Source: Lunatimonas salinarum
Lineage (GTDB): Bacteria; Bacteroidota; Bacteroidia; Cytophagales; Cyclobacteriaceae
Direction: 5' to 3'
Length of the DNA: 64,000 nt
Assembly (NCBI RefSeq): GCF_017811155.1
Contig: NZ_JACVCV010000003.1
Coordinates: forward strand, 62,001-126,000
Made by a program: the position numbers and the translations under genes
Shown: piece after piece, positions 42,329 to 52,632 of the stretch
How positions within the stretch are numbered: position 1 is the first letter of the stretch
How the letters are laid out: each line of letters starts with the position of its first letter
The notes under the pieces: model-generated
The model's input: only the letters and a program-made list of their open reading frames with translations
Told to the model about the DNA's origin: nothing
Database searches by the model: none

Positions 42329-45300
42329 ATGAAAGCAAGTTTAGCCTTTTTGGTAACCATCATTGCACTGTGGAGCGGTTTTAGCTCCCAGCCTGTTGAA
42401 GCTGCCAACTACTACTTTTCTTCTTCGGTGGGTGATGACTCAAGGACTGATGCACAGGCACAAAACCCAAACACTCCATGGAAGTCAATTGATAAGTTAA
42501 ATGCCGTAATCCGAAATTTACAACCGGGCGACAATGTTTATTTTCGACGTGGTGACACTTTTCATGGAACCATCACGATCTCGCGTGCGGGAAGCCCCGG
42601 AAGTCCTATTCGATTCGGTGCATATGGATCCGGGGATTCACCCATAATCACCTCCTTTGTCACCTTGTCCAACTGGTCCTCTCGTGGAAATGGTGTTTTT
42701 GATGCGGCAATTCCAAATCTAAGATCAACTGCCATCAGTGTTGTACTCGTGAACAACCAAGTTCAGGAGATGGGAAGATTCCCAAATAGCGATGCCACCA
42801 ACAAAGGTTATATTACCTACGAGTCCGTTTCTGGTAGCAACACGATTGTCAGTCAGTCCCTCAGCTCGTCTCCTAACTGGACAGGAGGTGAGGTTGTCAT
42901 GCGTAAGATTTTTTGGATAACAGACCGACATCGGATCACTTCCCATAATGGCAACAGCCTTTCATTCGCCAATAATCCAGAAACTAGCTACTCCCCTCGT
43001 GCAGGGTATGGTTTTTTTGTTCAAAATCACCCCCAAACCTTGGACAAATTTGGTGAGTGGTACTTCAACCCTTCCAACAGACGATTGCATTTGTTTTTGG
43101 GAAATAACCAACCCAATAATACCAAAGTAGAAGTAGCCACACACGACTACCTCGTCAATAATTCGACTTCTGTTAGAGATGTGGTTTTTGAAAATCTCCA
43201 CTTTAGGGGTGCCAATAAGGATTTGATTTCCTTTTCAGCGGGTAATAATCTCAGTATTCAAAATTGTGTTTTTGAGTATGCAGGGGCGAGTGGTTTAGAA
43301 TTAAACGAAATGGGTAATTCTAGAATGCTCAATTCAAGGGTGTCAAATGTCAATGACATTGGGGTAAATCTACGCTTTTCCCAAAACTTTACACTGCGAA
43401 ACAATACGATCGAAAACATTTACCTCATGCCAGGTATGGGGCTTAGTGGGGATAACAGAGGGCTAGGAGTATTCGCAGTTGGAAATAACGTATTAGTCGA
43501 AAATAACCGCATTTTAAATTCAGGATACATAGGAATTCGGTTTGGTGGAAACAATACCGTTGTGAAGGAAAACTACATCGATCAATTCTGTTTGACAAAA
43601 AATGATGGGGGTGGTATTTATGCATACAGCAATAGATTCACTAAAAACTCTGGAAGGCGCGTAATCAACAACATTATCTTAAACGGTGTTGGCGTGATAG
43701 AAGGAACCGACCGGGGATTCACACTAAGCAGACCACAAGCGGAAGGGATCTACTTAGACGATAATGTAAACGGTGTAGAAGTTTCCGGAAATACTATTGG
43801 AAACATAACATCCAAGGGTATTTACTTACACAATACCGAAAACATACAGGTAAGGAACAACACCATTTACAACAGCAATTATTTGATTTTTCTGCGAAAC
43901 GACAACATGGGCAACCCGTTGACCAACAATCTCTTTGAAGGAAATAAGCTTCTCATAGATAGTCCATTTCAACAGTTTATCCACGTATACAGCATATACA
44001 ACGATGTACCACAGCTTGCGGACTTCAACAACAACTACTTTGCGTCGCCTTTTTATGACGACTATAGAATACAGGTGAAATACAATGCTGGTACGAGTAA
44101 TGAAGTAAACCAATTATTCAACCTTAATTCGTGGAGAAATGCCTATGGCAAGGATCGAAATTCCTACCTACTCACAAAGAAAATCGATCTTGTTACTACC
44201 AAAAGTACAATCGGGCAAAACAAGATTGCCAACGGCAGTTTTAACTCCAATGTTACTGGGTACTTGTGTAGTAATTGTACGGCAAGTTGGGATAACTCCG
44301 GTCAACTAAATGGTGGCTCGATGAGGGTAGACACTAGGCGAAACACCATGCTTTCTACAATTTCCGGCCCATTAACCCTTGGTAAAACCTACCGGGTCAA
44401 ATTTACCGCTAGAGGAAATACCTCGCATCATTTATCCCTTTATTTCAGACATTCCGGCTCCCCTTGGCAGCCCATTTCTGCGACACAAAGTGTAGAAATC
44501 GTCAACGAAAGGAGAGATTATGAGGTTTTCATCCAACCAATTGAAACGGTGGAAAATTCCAGGTTGATGATGACGTCTCCAGATCCTTCCAATTTTCATT
44601 TCTTTATCGATAACATCGAGGTTCACGAAGTTGACGTAGATAAAAAAAAACCCTCAGATTACGTTTTATTTGAATACAATCAAACTACTGGGACCAGCGG
44701 AATACCCTTGGTAGGGCAGTTTGTTGACGTTAGAAACACACAATATAGCGGAAGTGTCCAACTGGCACCCTATTCCTCAGTCTTGTTAATCAAAAGTGAC
44801 GCAGGCACCATAGATAAGGTAGAGAAACCTACCGTTACCCTCAACCTACCACAAAATACTTCTTCCTGGATAGAAGGGAATACTATTCAACTCTCGATAA
44901 GCTCAAATATTAGTGACACGAATATTTCGAGGGTTGAATACTTTAACAATGGAACGCGAATCGGAATGTCAGAAACAGCGCCATTTGGTTTCAATTGGTC
45001 TAATATCCCTGCGGGCACACATAACCTTAGCGCAAAATTAACCGATGTCAACGGCCAATTCGCTGATTCGGATCCTATCCGTATAAATGCGCTTCAAAAA
45101 GCTACGGAATCAGCAAGTGGTTTCTCTCTTTACCTAAATATTGGCTCTTCCCAGAGCACGGCAATCTCCGGGGTACCGTTTACAGGAGAAAACTCCGGGC
45201 AGAGCTACCACCAGAACTCCAGGATATTTACCATCACAGACAACCAAATAGATCAACTCTTTACCTCCGAACGCTTCGGTACCACTATGCGGTTTTCGAT

Positions 45301-46939
45301 TCCATTGCCAAATGGAACCTACGTGGTACGGACATTACACAATGAACTATGGTTTGGGAAAAACGGCCCTCCTGCCAGTCAAGGTCAACGCGTGTACAGT
45401 ATCTTGATGGAAGGTAGAACGGTAAAATCAAACTTCGACCTATTCCTCGAAAATGGAAACAATCCAATAGTCCTTACATTTAATAACATCGACGTGACAG
45501 ACGGCGTACTGGATCTGTCTTTCAATGCCGTATCGGACAACCCTACCATTTCGGGAATTGCCATCGACCATATAGGAAACAATATCAGTCCGCTGACTCC
45601 GACGTTGAATACCACTTCACCAGTAGGTCCATCGCCACGTCCCACTATAAATCCCATCTACCTAAATGCAGGATCCTTGGATGATGTCACATACCTGAAT
45701 AGCGTGTTCAGGGGCGACGAGTCCAGTTCCTTTCCATCGCCATCCAGAACCAGTCAGGTTTTAGATGCGAATGTACCCGACCTTTTCAAAACCGAAAGGT
45801 TTTCAAGGAGCTTCAGCTACGACATACCTGTCCCTAACGGTGCGTACACGGTCGTCACCTACCACAATGAACTTTGGTTTGGTTTGGCAGGTCCATCTGC
45901 AGCTCCCGGAAGGCGTATCTTCAATATTGCATTAGAGGGACAATCTGTAAAAGAAAATATTGACTTGTTTGTTGAGAACGCCAATCGCCCTACAGCATTT
46001 ACATTTAAAAATATCCAAGTTGAGGATGGTGTGCTCACACTTTCTCTATTGGGAGTCAGAGAGAATGCTACCATTTCTGGTTTGGCAATAATACCTGAGG
46101 GAGCTACAACGGACATAACACCTATACAGCCCATAAGTGTAAACCCAATTTTCATTAATGTCGGTAGTTTCTCTGGTACCGCTTACCAAGGAATTGATTT
46201 CCAGGGAGACGACAATCTTGAATATTTTGACCTAAGATCCAGAACTACCTTAAATAACGATGCATCAGGTATCGAATTATTCAGATCAGAAAGATTCCAA
46301 AGTAATCTCACCTACACGATCCCAGTACCCACAGGGTCCTACGATGTATTCACCTTTCATAATGAACTCTGGTTTGGCCATAGAGGTCCAACAGCAGCGC
46401 CCGGAAGGAGAGTATTTGATATTTACTTGGAAAACAGGTTGGTGAAGTCAAATTTTGACTTGTTTATTGAGAATGGCAACCGGGAAACCACCCTACGATT
46501 TTCGGATATACTGGTAGAGGATGGATTTCTAAACCTATCATTACTCGCTTCTCAGAATAATGCCACGCTATCCGGATTGGCCATAATACCCAAAAACCAA
46601 AGTGGTATTTACAATCTTCGAACCTATGGCGAAGATGAGTTCTCCTTCGATGGCGTACTAGAGAGCAACATGAAGCTTCTTGATGCTGCATTCACGCTGT
46701 ATCCAAATCCTGCCAGCCATAGTGCTGTATTGCAAGTATCTGAAAACATCAGCATCAAAGGAATTGGTGTTTACGCTACCAATGGACAACTTGTGAAGTA
46801 CATTAACCCAGCAAATGGATCTGAAAGTGCAAAGACATTTGTGCTTCCTCTTGATGACGTAAAAGACGGTGTGTATATTCTAAACATTCATACTGCAAAC
46901 GAACAAAGTAAAAAGCTTCGATTGATCGTAAAACATTAA
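42329..46939 (+). CDS. Giant T9SS-secreted parallel beta-helix / malectin-like protein, copy B
   Basis: A 1536-residue secreted protein paralogous to the 23831-28720 gene. In order: signal peptide (1 to about 27, ending QPVEA); parallel beta-helix (about 29-590; LNSGYIGIRFGGNNTVVKENYID, SKGIYLHNTENIQVRNNTIYN); CBM4/9-like domain (about 625-760; ANGSFNSNVTG to FFIDNIEVHEVD); one Ig-like domain (about 830-910; ISRVEYFNNGTRIGMSETAPFGFNW); three malectin-like repeats with HNELWFGxxGPxAxxGxR near residues 1004, 1178 and 1344; and a T9SS type A sorting domain (TLYPNPASHSAVLQV to the end LRLIVKH). It lies beside the exopolysaccharide locus, which it faces in convergent orientation, and may bind or cut that or another acidic glycan. 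Confidence 0.88.
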   Translation: MKASLAFLVTIIALWSGFSSQPVEAANYYFSSSVGDDSRTDAQAQNPNTPWKSIDKLNAVIRNLQPGDNVYFRRGDTFHGTITISRAGSPGSPIRFGAYGSGDSPIITSFVTLSNWSSRGNGVFDAAIPNLRSTAISVVLVNNQVQEMGRFPNSDATNKGYITYESVSGSNTIVSQSLSSSPNWTGGEVVMRKIFWITDRHRITSHNGNSLSFANNPETSYSPRAGYGFFVQNHPQTLDKFGEWYFNPSNRRLHLFLGNNQPNNTKVEVATHDYLVNNSTSVRDVVFENLHFRGANKDLISFSAGNNLSIQNCVFEYAGASGLELNEMGNSRMLNSRVSNVNDIGVNLRFSQNFTLRNNTIENIYLMPGMGLSGDNRGLGVFAVGNNVLVENNRILNSGYIGIRFGGNNTVVKENYIDQFCLTKNDGGGIYAYSNRFTKNSGRRVINNIILNGVGVIEGTDRGFTLSRPQAEGIYLDDNVNGVEVSGNTIGNITSKGIYLHNTENIQVRNNTIYNSNYLIFLRNDNMGNPLTNNLFEGNKLLIDSPFQQFIHVYSIYNDVPQLADFNNNYFASPFYDDYRIQVKYNAGTSNEVNQLFNLNSWRNAYGKDRNSYLLTKKIDLVTTKSTIGQNKIANGSFNSNVTGYLCSNCTASWDNSGQLNGGSMRVDTRRNTMLSTISGPLTLGKTYRVKFTARGNTSHHLSLYFRHSGSPWQPISATQSVEIVNERRDYEVFIQPIETVENSRLMMTSPDPSNFHFFIDNIEVHEVDVDKKKPSDYVLFEYNQTTGTSGIPLVGQFVDVRNTQYSGSVQLAPYSSVLLIKSDAGTIDKVEKPTVTLNLPQNTSSWIEGNTIQLSISSNISDTNISRVEYFNNGTRIGMSETAPFGFNWSNIPAGTHNLSAKLTDVNGQFADSDPIRINALQKATESASGFSLYLNIGSSQSTAISGVPFTGENSGQSYHQNSRIFTITDNQIDQLFTSERFGTTMRFSIPLPNGTYVVRTLHNELWFGKNGPPASQGQRVYSILMEGRTVKSNFDLFLENGNNPIVLTFNNIDVTDGVLDLSFNAVSDNPTISGIAIDHIGNNISPLTPTLNTTSPVGPSPRPTINPIYLNAGSLDDVTYLNSVFRGDESSSFPSPSRTSQVLDANVPDLFKTERFSRSFSYDIPVPNGAYTVVTYHNELWFGLAGPSAAPGRRIFNIALEGQSVKENIDLFVENANRPTAFTFKNIQVEDGVLTLSLLGVRENATISGLAIIPEGATTDITPIQPISVNPIFINVGSFSGTAYQGIDFQGDDNLEYFDLRSRTTLNNDASGIELFRSERFQSNLTYTIPVPTGSYDVFTFHNELWFGHRGPTAAPGRRVFDIYLENRLVKSNFDLFIENGNRETTLRFSDILVEDGFLNLSLLASQNNATLSGLAIIPKNQSGIYNLRTYGEDEFSFDGVLESNMKLLDAAFTLYPNPASHSAVLQVSENISIKGIGVYATNGQLVKYINPANGSESAKTFVLPLDDVKDGVYILNIHTANEQSKKLRLIVKH

Positions 46940-46961
46940 ACAAGGTCGTTGTGGCAATGTA

Positions 46962-46998
46962 TAGGCTGTACCCTCACTAGGTACAGCCTATTTTTTTT
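46962..46998 (+). terminator. Intrinsic terminator of giant protein B
   Basis: TAGGCTGTACC (46962-46972), 7-nt loop, GGTACAGCCTA (46980-46990), then T8. It lies about 20 nt past the stop codon. Confidence 0.9.
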
Positions 46999-47232
46999 AA
47001 CCCCAAGTTTTGCTAAATGATGAGAATAGGGAGAAAAAGAGGATGGTAAAACTGTTCCTTTAATATGAAAAACCCTACAAAAATGCAGTGACTGCAGGCC
47101 AATACAAAAAACAATTGTTTCGGCTGAAAAGGTTGAAAAATAAAGTACCATGGCCATATCAAAAAGCTGGCCTAGACTGTCAGTGGCCCTTCCATGGAAA
47201 CCTGCTTAAAGGATCTTGTATCTTTTCAGGAA

Positions 47233-48183
47233 TTACTGCTTTTTGGAATCTACTTCCTTCAAACAGTTGTAAATATAATGTGCCATTCCCTGTTCAGAGC
47301 AAACCTCCTTCCACCATTGAATGGTTGCTTGCTGAATGGCATGCAACTCTTCTGGATCCTTCAGTAATTTTTTAACGATGTCAATGCCCTTTCGCCAATC
47401 CCGCACTTGAATAATTGGGGAATTTCGGTAAAACGGTATATTGGGAAGCCTTTCCGACACAATCACACAACCTGCCCGCATACCCTCGTAATGCCTGAAG
47501 CATTCGGTTTGCGTAAAGCCTCTGGGACATAAAATAATCTTACTCTCCGAGAGCACCTTTCCATAAGCAGCTGTATCTAAGCCCGACTTAAAGCCGCTAT
47601 TGAATGCCAAAATGGAATTACCTAACGAGCCATTAAAGTTATCCGACAATTTTAAAAGCAACTTCCTATACCAATCCGATTTGAGAAATCTCTGAGACGG
47701 AAGCAGCGATCCATGAGGTGAAAAAGACCTGTAAAAATCAATTCTGTTCTTATTAAGATTACCCTGAAAAAAAACATCGTATCCCCGCTGCTTTACCTCC
47801 TTCATGGGGAAAACAGGCACATCCCTTACGTAGCCAATGCCCAATGGGAAAATATTCTCAGCTGTCCTTTTTTCGCCAATGTACGATTTGAATATTGCAA
47901 AGTAATTACTTGCATACGATGACACATCCTTCGCGGATTCATCCGAAAAGTATAACAGCACCTTCTTCCTACCACTTTTATTATCTTTACTTACTGGGAG
48001 TTTTCCGGTCTTGTGCTCGGAAAAGATATGGAAATCAAAATCTCCAAAACGTTGCCCCATTTCCTTCTCAAGTTCCAAAACCAGGTTGTGGATATACAAC
48101 GACTCATTTAACTCCTCAAACTCGTAGGATGAATTCGGGTCAAAAAAAACATTTTCTATCTCAAATATATCTCTCAAAGCCAT
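47233..48183 (-). CDS. Exostosin-like (GT47-type) glycosyltransferase
   Basis: A 316-residue protein without signal peptide. The C-terminal half has SGLDTAAYGKVLSESKIILCPRGFTQTECFRHYEGMRAGCVIVSERLPNIPFY, the pattern of the exostosin/GT47 donor-binding domain ('S-x-F-C-L-x-P-x-G' ... 'E-x-x-x-x-G-C-I-P-V-I'). It is the last gene of the exopolysaccharide locus. The ATG at 48181-48183 (MALRDIFEIEN) is preferred to a TTG nine codons upstream. Acceptor and donor are unknown. Confidence 0.78.
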   Translation of the reverse strand: MALRDIFEIENVFFDPNSSYEFEELNESLYIHNLVLELEKEMGQRFGDFDFHIFSEHKTGKLPVSKDNKSGRKKVLLYFSDESAKDVSSYASNYFAIFKSYIGEKRTAENIFPLGIGYVRDVPVFPMKEVKQRGYDVFFQGNLNKNRIDFYRSFSPHGSLLPSQRFLKSDWYRKLLLKLSDNFNGSLGNSILAFNSGFKSGLDTAAYGKVLSESKIILCPRGFTQTECFRHYEGMRAGCVIVSERLPNIPFYRNSPIIQVRDWRKGIDIVKKLLKDPEELHAIQQATIQWWKEVCSEQGMAHYIYNCLKEVDSKKQ

Positions 48184-48549
48184 ATTTTGTGTATACAAGC
48201 TGTTAGACAAATCCTAACCTATAAAGTATGAGGTAAAATCGGGAAAAGACAGGTAAACACGACCCAATCCTATTCAGGAACACTCAAATCAAACGGAGTA
48301 TTACCACGACCAACTATACTATCTAAGCTTTAGTCTCAAAGAATCGTAAGTCGCACAACACGGTGGTTTTCTGTCATAATTCTTGTCCGTTAAGGTTTCT
48401 CTCCATCTCTATCAAGAAGGGCCATAAGGCATTACATATTTAGTTCCCCTCATCTATTCTTCAGTGCCTCTTATCTGTCCTCAAATCCAGAGCGAAGGTC
48501 TATTTGATCATTCTTAGATAATTAAACGATTAAATCCTATGATTCTCCT
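48184..48549. other. Intergenic region inside the polysaccharide locus
   Basis: A 366-bp AT-rich stretch between two glycosyltransferase genes of the same strand. I see no reading frame with coding character, no promoter match and no clear hairpin. It makes the exostosin-like gene likely to be transcribed from its own, unidentified promoter. Confidence 0.5.
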
Positions 48550-49686
48550 TTACCTATTAAAATCTAAATGATCCTTTTTCCGAATCTTGCCCTTTTTCTT
48601 CGCATACACAAAGGACAGAATTTTAGTCAATCTTTCCGCATAAACGTCCATATTAAAACGGTTTTCAAAAATATCCTTTGTCTTTTCAATCATTTCCTGC
48701 CTCAAAGGCTCGTTTTCCATAAGTTTCCTTACTGCAGAAACCCAACCCTCTACATCCCCCATAGGTACAGTTAACCCAATCCCCTCCTTTTCAACATCCA
48801 AGTTAAGTGTAGGTGTTTCCGTAATAATGACAGGCTTTGACAGCGCGATCACATCCTGCAGACTTGTCATGCCCTGACATCCCTGCTTCTTCAGGGGATA
48901 CTTGAGGGGAATCAGCACCGCCTTGGACTTTTGATATACGGAGAGCAGCTCATGGTACGGAACAAAACCGGAATGTAGAACCACATTAGGAGGGAGATCA
49001 CCCACATCAGTAATTGCTGAAACTGGCGCATAAATGACCAACTTATACGGCAGACTACGAAAAGCCTCCACCAAAGTAGTATAATCTCTAGAAGTTAACC
49101 CCGCACTTATTAAATACGGCTCTTCATCATCCTCTGCCAATTCAGGCAACCGCTTATAAAACTGCTTTTCCGGACCCCACTGAGCGGTAAATATCGTAGC
49201 GTTCTCCAATTCCTTAGGCAAATCTAACTGCCTTAGCGTATGGTCTTTAAGGGCTTCACTTAAAAAAATCACACCATCATACGCCGTCAATAGCGATTTT
49301 GACAAGCTGCGCCTCAGCTTACTTGTGGAATTTGTCCCTAGAAAAGGCTGATGTATCGCCACCACCAATGGCTTACGAAACAGTCCTAACCATTTTAAGT
49401 ATAGCAAAAACTTGGTGTTGGCCGTTGAATAAGGTGCGTAGATTATATCGTACTTACTACCTGAAAAGAAGATCCTAATCTGATGGTCCAAGTGCCTGAT
49501 TCCGAACTTATCCCCGATGACATCCAAAAACTTATACTTTTGATGAGGAAGTATAGACATCGCTATTTCATTGCCTTGGTCTAGCTCAACCTTACCCCAT
49601 ACATGATGGCTACCTCCTTTCCCCATTTTCCAGAGATCGTAGGTATATTCCATAGAATAGCTATTTGCTAAAAGCACTCGTATCAT
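48550..49686 (-). CDS. GT4-family glycosyltransferase
   Basis: A 378-residue GT-B enzyme. The start MIRVLLANSYSMEYTYDLWKMGKGGSHHV and the C-terminal YLISAGLTSRDYTTLVEAF, VLHSGFVPYHELLSVYQKSKAVLIPLKYP and GMTSLQDVIALSKPVIITETP match GT4. The E-x7-E region is changed to CQGMTSLQDVIALSKP, with Asp in place of the second Glu. It is part of the polysaccharide assembly set and would add a sugar to the undecaprenyl-linked repeat unit. Separated from neighbours by 366 and 488 bp. Confidence 0.83.
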   Translation of the reverse strand: MIRVLLANSYSMEYTYDLWKMGKGGSHHVWGKVELDQGNEIAMSILPHQKYKFLDVIGDKFGIRHLDHQIRIFFSGSKYDIIYAPYSTANTKFLLYLKWLGLFRKPLVVAIHQPFLGTNSTSKLRRSLSKSLLTAYDGVIFLSEALKDHTLRQLDLPKELENATIFTAQWGPEKQFYKRLPELAEDDEEPYLISAGLTSRDYTTLVEAFRSLPYKLVIYAPVSAITDVGDLPPNVVLHSGFVPYHELLSVYQKSKAVLIPLKYPLKKQGCQGMTSLQDVIALSKPVIITETPTLNLDVEKEGIGLTVPMGDVEGWVSAVRKLMENEPLRQEMIEKTKDIFENRFNMDVYAERLTKILSFVYAKKKGKIRKKDHLDFNR

Positions 49687-50174
49687 GATTCTCTCTAAAA
49701 TTACTCCTTAAAAATCATAAAGTAATAAAATATCAAACATATTTACAACAACATAATTCATCAAGCTAAGACATTTACACAAACCCTCGATTCTTTCTTA
49801 TGATAAGCTCCCAAATGTGCGACTAAGCAGGATTACAGCAAATTTATATTCATTGTTCATCGATAGTGGCCATCTAATTAAACTTGCTATTTACGGAAAG
49901 AAATACGTTTGAAAGGTTCATACAGTACTCCTTATCTACCTCAGCCATCCCTCGGAAGTTGTTCGATAAACATTTCCTATCCTGCCTCCAAAGTGCTTCA
50001 GGGATCAAATGGGAGAGCTAACAACCGGATGATTACAAAATCCTGCGGGGATTTCCATCAAAAGGAGTATTCGCTTTGTATTCCTGCGCTGAACAATAAG
50101 TCCCTAACACCTCAACGTGCGACTCAATCAACTCTTGAATTACCAATTCTCCCTTGCTTCTCATCGGTACGAAA
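49687..50174. other. Intergenic region inside the polysaccharide locus
   Basis: A 488-bp stretch between two glycosyltransferase genes. A plus-strand open frame beginning at 49909 runs into the end of the next gene and lacks a recognisable pattern. I see no promoter or terminator. Such long gaps between GT genes suggest past gene loss or exchange at this spot. Confidence 0.45.
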
Positions 50175-51176
50175 TCAAACCAACCCCACTAGCTTTTTCG
50201 CAAACCCCTCCCAGCTATTTTGTTCACAAAACTTACTTACTTGATCCAATTCAACTTTAGTAGGTACCTTAAATGACCTACACGCTAAAACGACCTCGGA
50301 AAAATCATCGTATACCTGCAAAACGTCCAAACAGGACAAGTCCTTGAATGCTCCATAGCGGGGTCCTAATATTCTACAATTCATCCGCAATGTATCCATC
50401 AATGCGCCCGAGCTAAGAATTGTTTCGGCTTTGTAGGTAAATAACACATATTTGGATTCTTGCGCTAGCTTGGCCAATTCCTCTAAGCCCAAGAGCTCAT
50501 CCCTATACTGTCTTTTCGAATTCATAAACCCCACTAGTCGAGCCTTGTAATCCGGATTCGGACATTTTCCTACTACCAGCACCTGTAGGTCATCAACCCC
50601 ATGGTTATCCAGGTATTCCAAAAACAAATCTACTCCTTTATATGGAAACAGCGATCCCCATATTAGAATATCGTGTTTTTTTTCAGGCTCATTTGACGGA
50701 ACAGCAAATGGAGGCTCTATCGGATGCGGAATAACCTGTACCTTACCTAATGCCTTTGGATAATGGGTTTTCACAAAAACTCTTCCCTCATTAGAATGGG
50801 TAACGATTTGATCAGCATCTGTCATTAGCCGATTAAATAGCGCATTTACCCAATATTTACTGCCACCATGATGGGATCCCTTATTATGCAACACCCAGAT
50901 TATTTGCCGTTTAAGAATCCCTGCTACTTTCAGAAATAACATAAATGCAAGAGATTGCAATACGCCAAATTTTCTGGTGGGAAACGATTCCACCCAATTG
51001 AGAATGAAAACATCTGAGCGGAACAAAAAAATAAAAAGACTCAAGACCCCCCTATGCTTCGCATGCCGATTGACAACAGCCCCATGCTGACCTATTCCGG
51101 AAGCCAACTTATCTACATAGGGATTAGGAGATCCCTTTTTCCCTTGGTTTAATGGATAAATAAAAAATCGTTTCAA
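50175..51176 (-). CDS. GT-B glycosyltransferase of the polysaccharide locus
   Basis: A 333-residue glycosyltransferase (MKRFFIYPLNQGKKGSPNPYVDKLASGIGQHG). The middle has IIWVLHNKGSHHGGSKYW and QIVTHSNEGRVFV, and the second Rossmann domain has HDILIWGSLFPYKGVDLFLEYLDNHG and AETILSSGALMDTLRMNCRILGPRYGA, with the S-G-x-L-x-D substitution for the usual E-x7-E loop, as seen in GumK-like and similar enzymes. The start codon is TTG (CAA at 51174-51176); no ATG lies near. Donor unknown. Confidence 0.8.
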   Translation of the reverse strand: MKRFFIYPLNQGKKGSPNPYVDKLASGIGQHGAVVNRHAKHRGVLSLFIFLFRSDVFILNWVESFPTRKFGVLQSLAFMLFLKVAGILKRQIIWVLHNKGSHHGGSKYWVNALFNRLMTDADQIVTHSNEGRVFVKTHYPKALGKVQVIPHPIEPPFAVPSNEPEKKHDILIWGSLFPYKGVDLFLEYLDNHGVDDLQVLVVGKCPNPDYKARLVGFMNSKRQYRDELLGLEELAKLAQESKYVLFTYKAETILSSGALMDTLRMNCRILGPRYGAFKDLSCLDVLQVYDDFSEVVLACRSFKVPTKVELDQVSKFCEQNSWEGFAKKLVGLV

Positions 51177-51277
51177 TTGGTTGATAGTTAAGTTAGGACA
51201 ATTAGAGAAAGCTGTTTGGTTCGATTTTTATAAGTGATTAGAATTTTTACTCCCATAAAATACGCTATGTAAACGTG

Positions 51278-52621
51278 TTATTCCTTCGGCGGTGATACAG
51301 AAGCGAGGTTTTCTAGCAAATTTCTAAGCTCCTCTCTGACTATTTCCGCGTCGTGCCTTTTCTCAGCAACACTTATCGCATTCGCCGCAAGTGTCTTCCG
51401 CAGTTGAACGTCCTCCAAAAGCTCCAGCAGTGCAGACTTCAGTGCCTTTTCGTTATTCTCCCCTACGACCTGCGCCCAGTTAAACTCTCTTGCATAATCG
51501 GATAAAGCGGTATCCAAAGGGGCCAGGATAAGAATAGGAGTGCCGGAAATCATGTATTCAGATGCCTTCGTGGGCATCGAGTAGCGAATAAAACTAAGCG
51601 ACTTTGGGGAGAAATCGTAGGGTAAATACAAAATATCCGCCGCCCCGAACCTATCTGGAAGTTCCTCATAGGGTACAGGAGCCCTAAAGGTGATACACGT
51701 GTAATTCGCCATCCAATTCGTACGCTCTGGCACTTGTAATACAAAACGAATACTCAATCCCCTTTCGCTATTCAATTGATCAATCACATTTGCCATTAAC
51801 TCCAGGGACTCATTGATCCCAAGCCCAATCCTACCCGCGTACAAAATTTCCGGATCCCTTGCCAAATTATAACTCGCCTTTTGACCCTTTCTCCAGAAAT
51901 CCAATTGAATCGGATTATGGAAGGTTCGAAAATCAAATCCGTACCTTCTTTTATATTCCTTTGCCATGCCGTCGCTTATGCTCAGATGGAGCGATGTGTG
52001 CTTGAGCATATCCACAAAATCCTCATTAGACCTCCTTTCCCAATAGGAGCCAAAAACACTCTCGTGCTTTACCATCTCCAACCAATCATCCATCATATGA
52101 AAAGCCATGGGTTTCTTTAAGCCCCTTTGTACTTTCGTGCAAAAAATAGCCCTATGGCGGGTATGAGCCTGTGCATAAATCACATCTGGATCAAACTCAC
52201 GCATCCAATTCAATAAGGCTGGAGATAATTCAATCTCGTGCAGCAACTCATAAACCCCTAAACGCAACAAGGGAGGCATTACCCATTCCGAAGATATTTT
52301 TGCCCTGAAATTATTTCGCTTCGGCAACCGATTTGAATCCGTTGCTTGTTGGACACGGAGTGGGCCTGATACAATTTTTCGCTTTACCAAGTTCAAAGGA
52401 AAACCCCACTTTAGCTCGTCCGCCCCCAAGACGTAATAATTATCACACACTTCAAATGACGTAGTCGAATCTACCAAATTACCCAGCGCTGCGACAGCGA
52501 TGCGATCCTTAGGCCAATTCATAAATAAGTTGGTAAGCGTGATCCCTCCACCCGCTTTGCGATTAAATGGCTGAATCAAAATCAGTACTTTCGGAAAATG
52601 ATGTGACTGCTCTAAATCCAT
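51278..52621 (-). CDS. GT4-like glycosyltransferase
   Basis: A 447-residue GT-B protein. FPKVLILIQPFNRKAGGGITLTNLFMNWP marks the acceptor domain; EILYAGRIGLGINESLELMANVIDQLN and LPDRFGAADILYLPYDFSPKSLSFIRYSMPTKASEYMISGTPILILAP mark the donor domain, with Y-M-I-S-G-T-P as the nucleotide-sugar signature region. It starts 11 nt after wzy and thus belongs to the same transcript. It probably adds one of the repeat-unit sugars. Confidence 0.85.
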   Translation of the reverse strand: MDLEQSHHFPKVLILIQPFNRKAGGGITLTNLFMNWPKDRIAVAALGNLVDSTTSFEVCDNYYVLGADELKWGFPLNLVKRKIVSGPLRVQQATDSNRLPKRNNFRAKISSEWVMPPLLRLGVYELLHEIELSPALLNWMREFDPDVIYAQAHTRHRAIFCTKVQRGLKKPMAFHMMDDWLEMVKHESVFGSYWERRSNEDFVDMLKHTSLHLSISDGMAKEYKRRYGFDFRTFHNPIQLDFWRKGQKASYNLARDPEILYAGRIGLGINESLELMANVIDQLNSERGLSIRFVLQVPERTNWMANYTCITFRAPVPYEELPDRFGAADILYLPYDFSPKSLSFIRYSMPTKASEYMISGTPILILAPLDTALSDYAREFNWAQVVGENNEKALKSALLELLEDVQLRKTLAANAISVAEKRHDAEIVREELRNLLENLASVSPPKE

Positions 52622-52632
52622 TTCAAATTCAA

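Noticed and set aside
49909-50244. Plus-strand frame of 111 codons between two glycosyltransferase genes
   Set aside because: It runs into the 3' end of the minus-strand glycosyltransferase, and its sequence (Ser/Asn/Pro-rich, no domain) is typical of a shadow frame.
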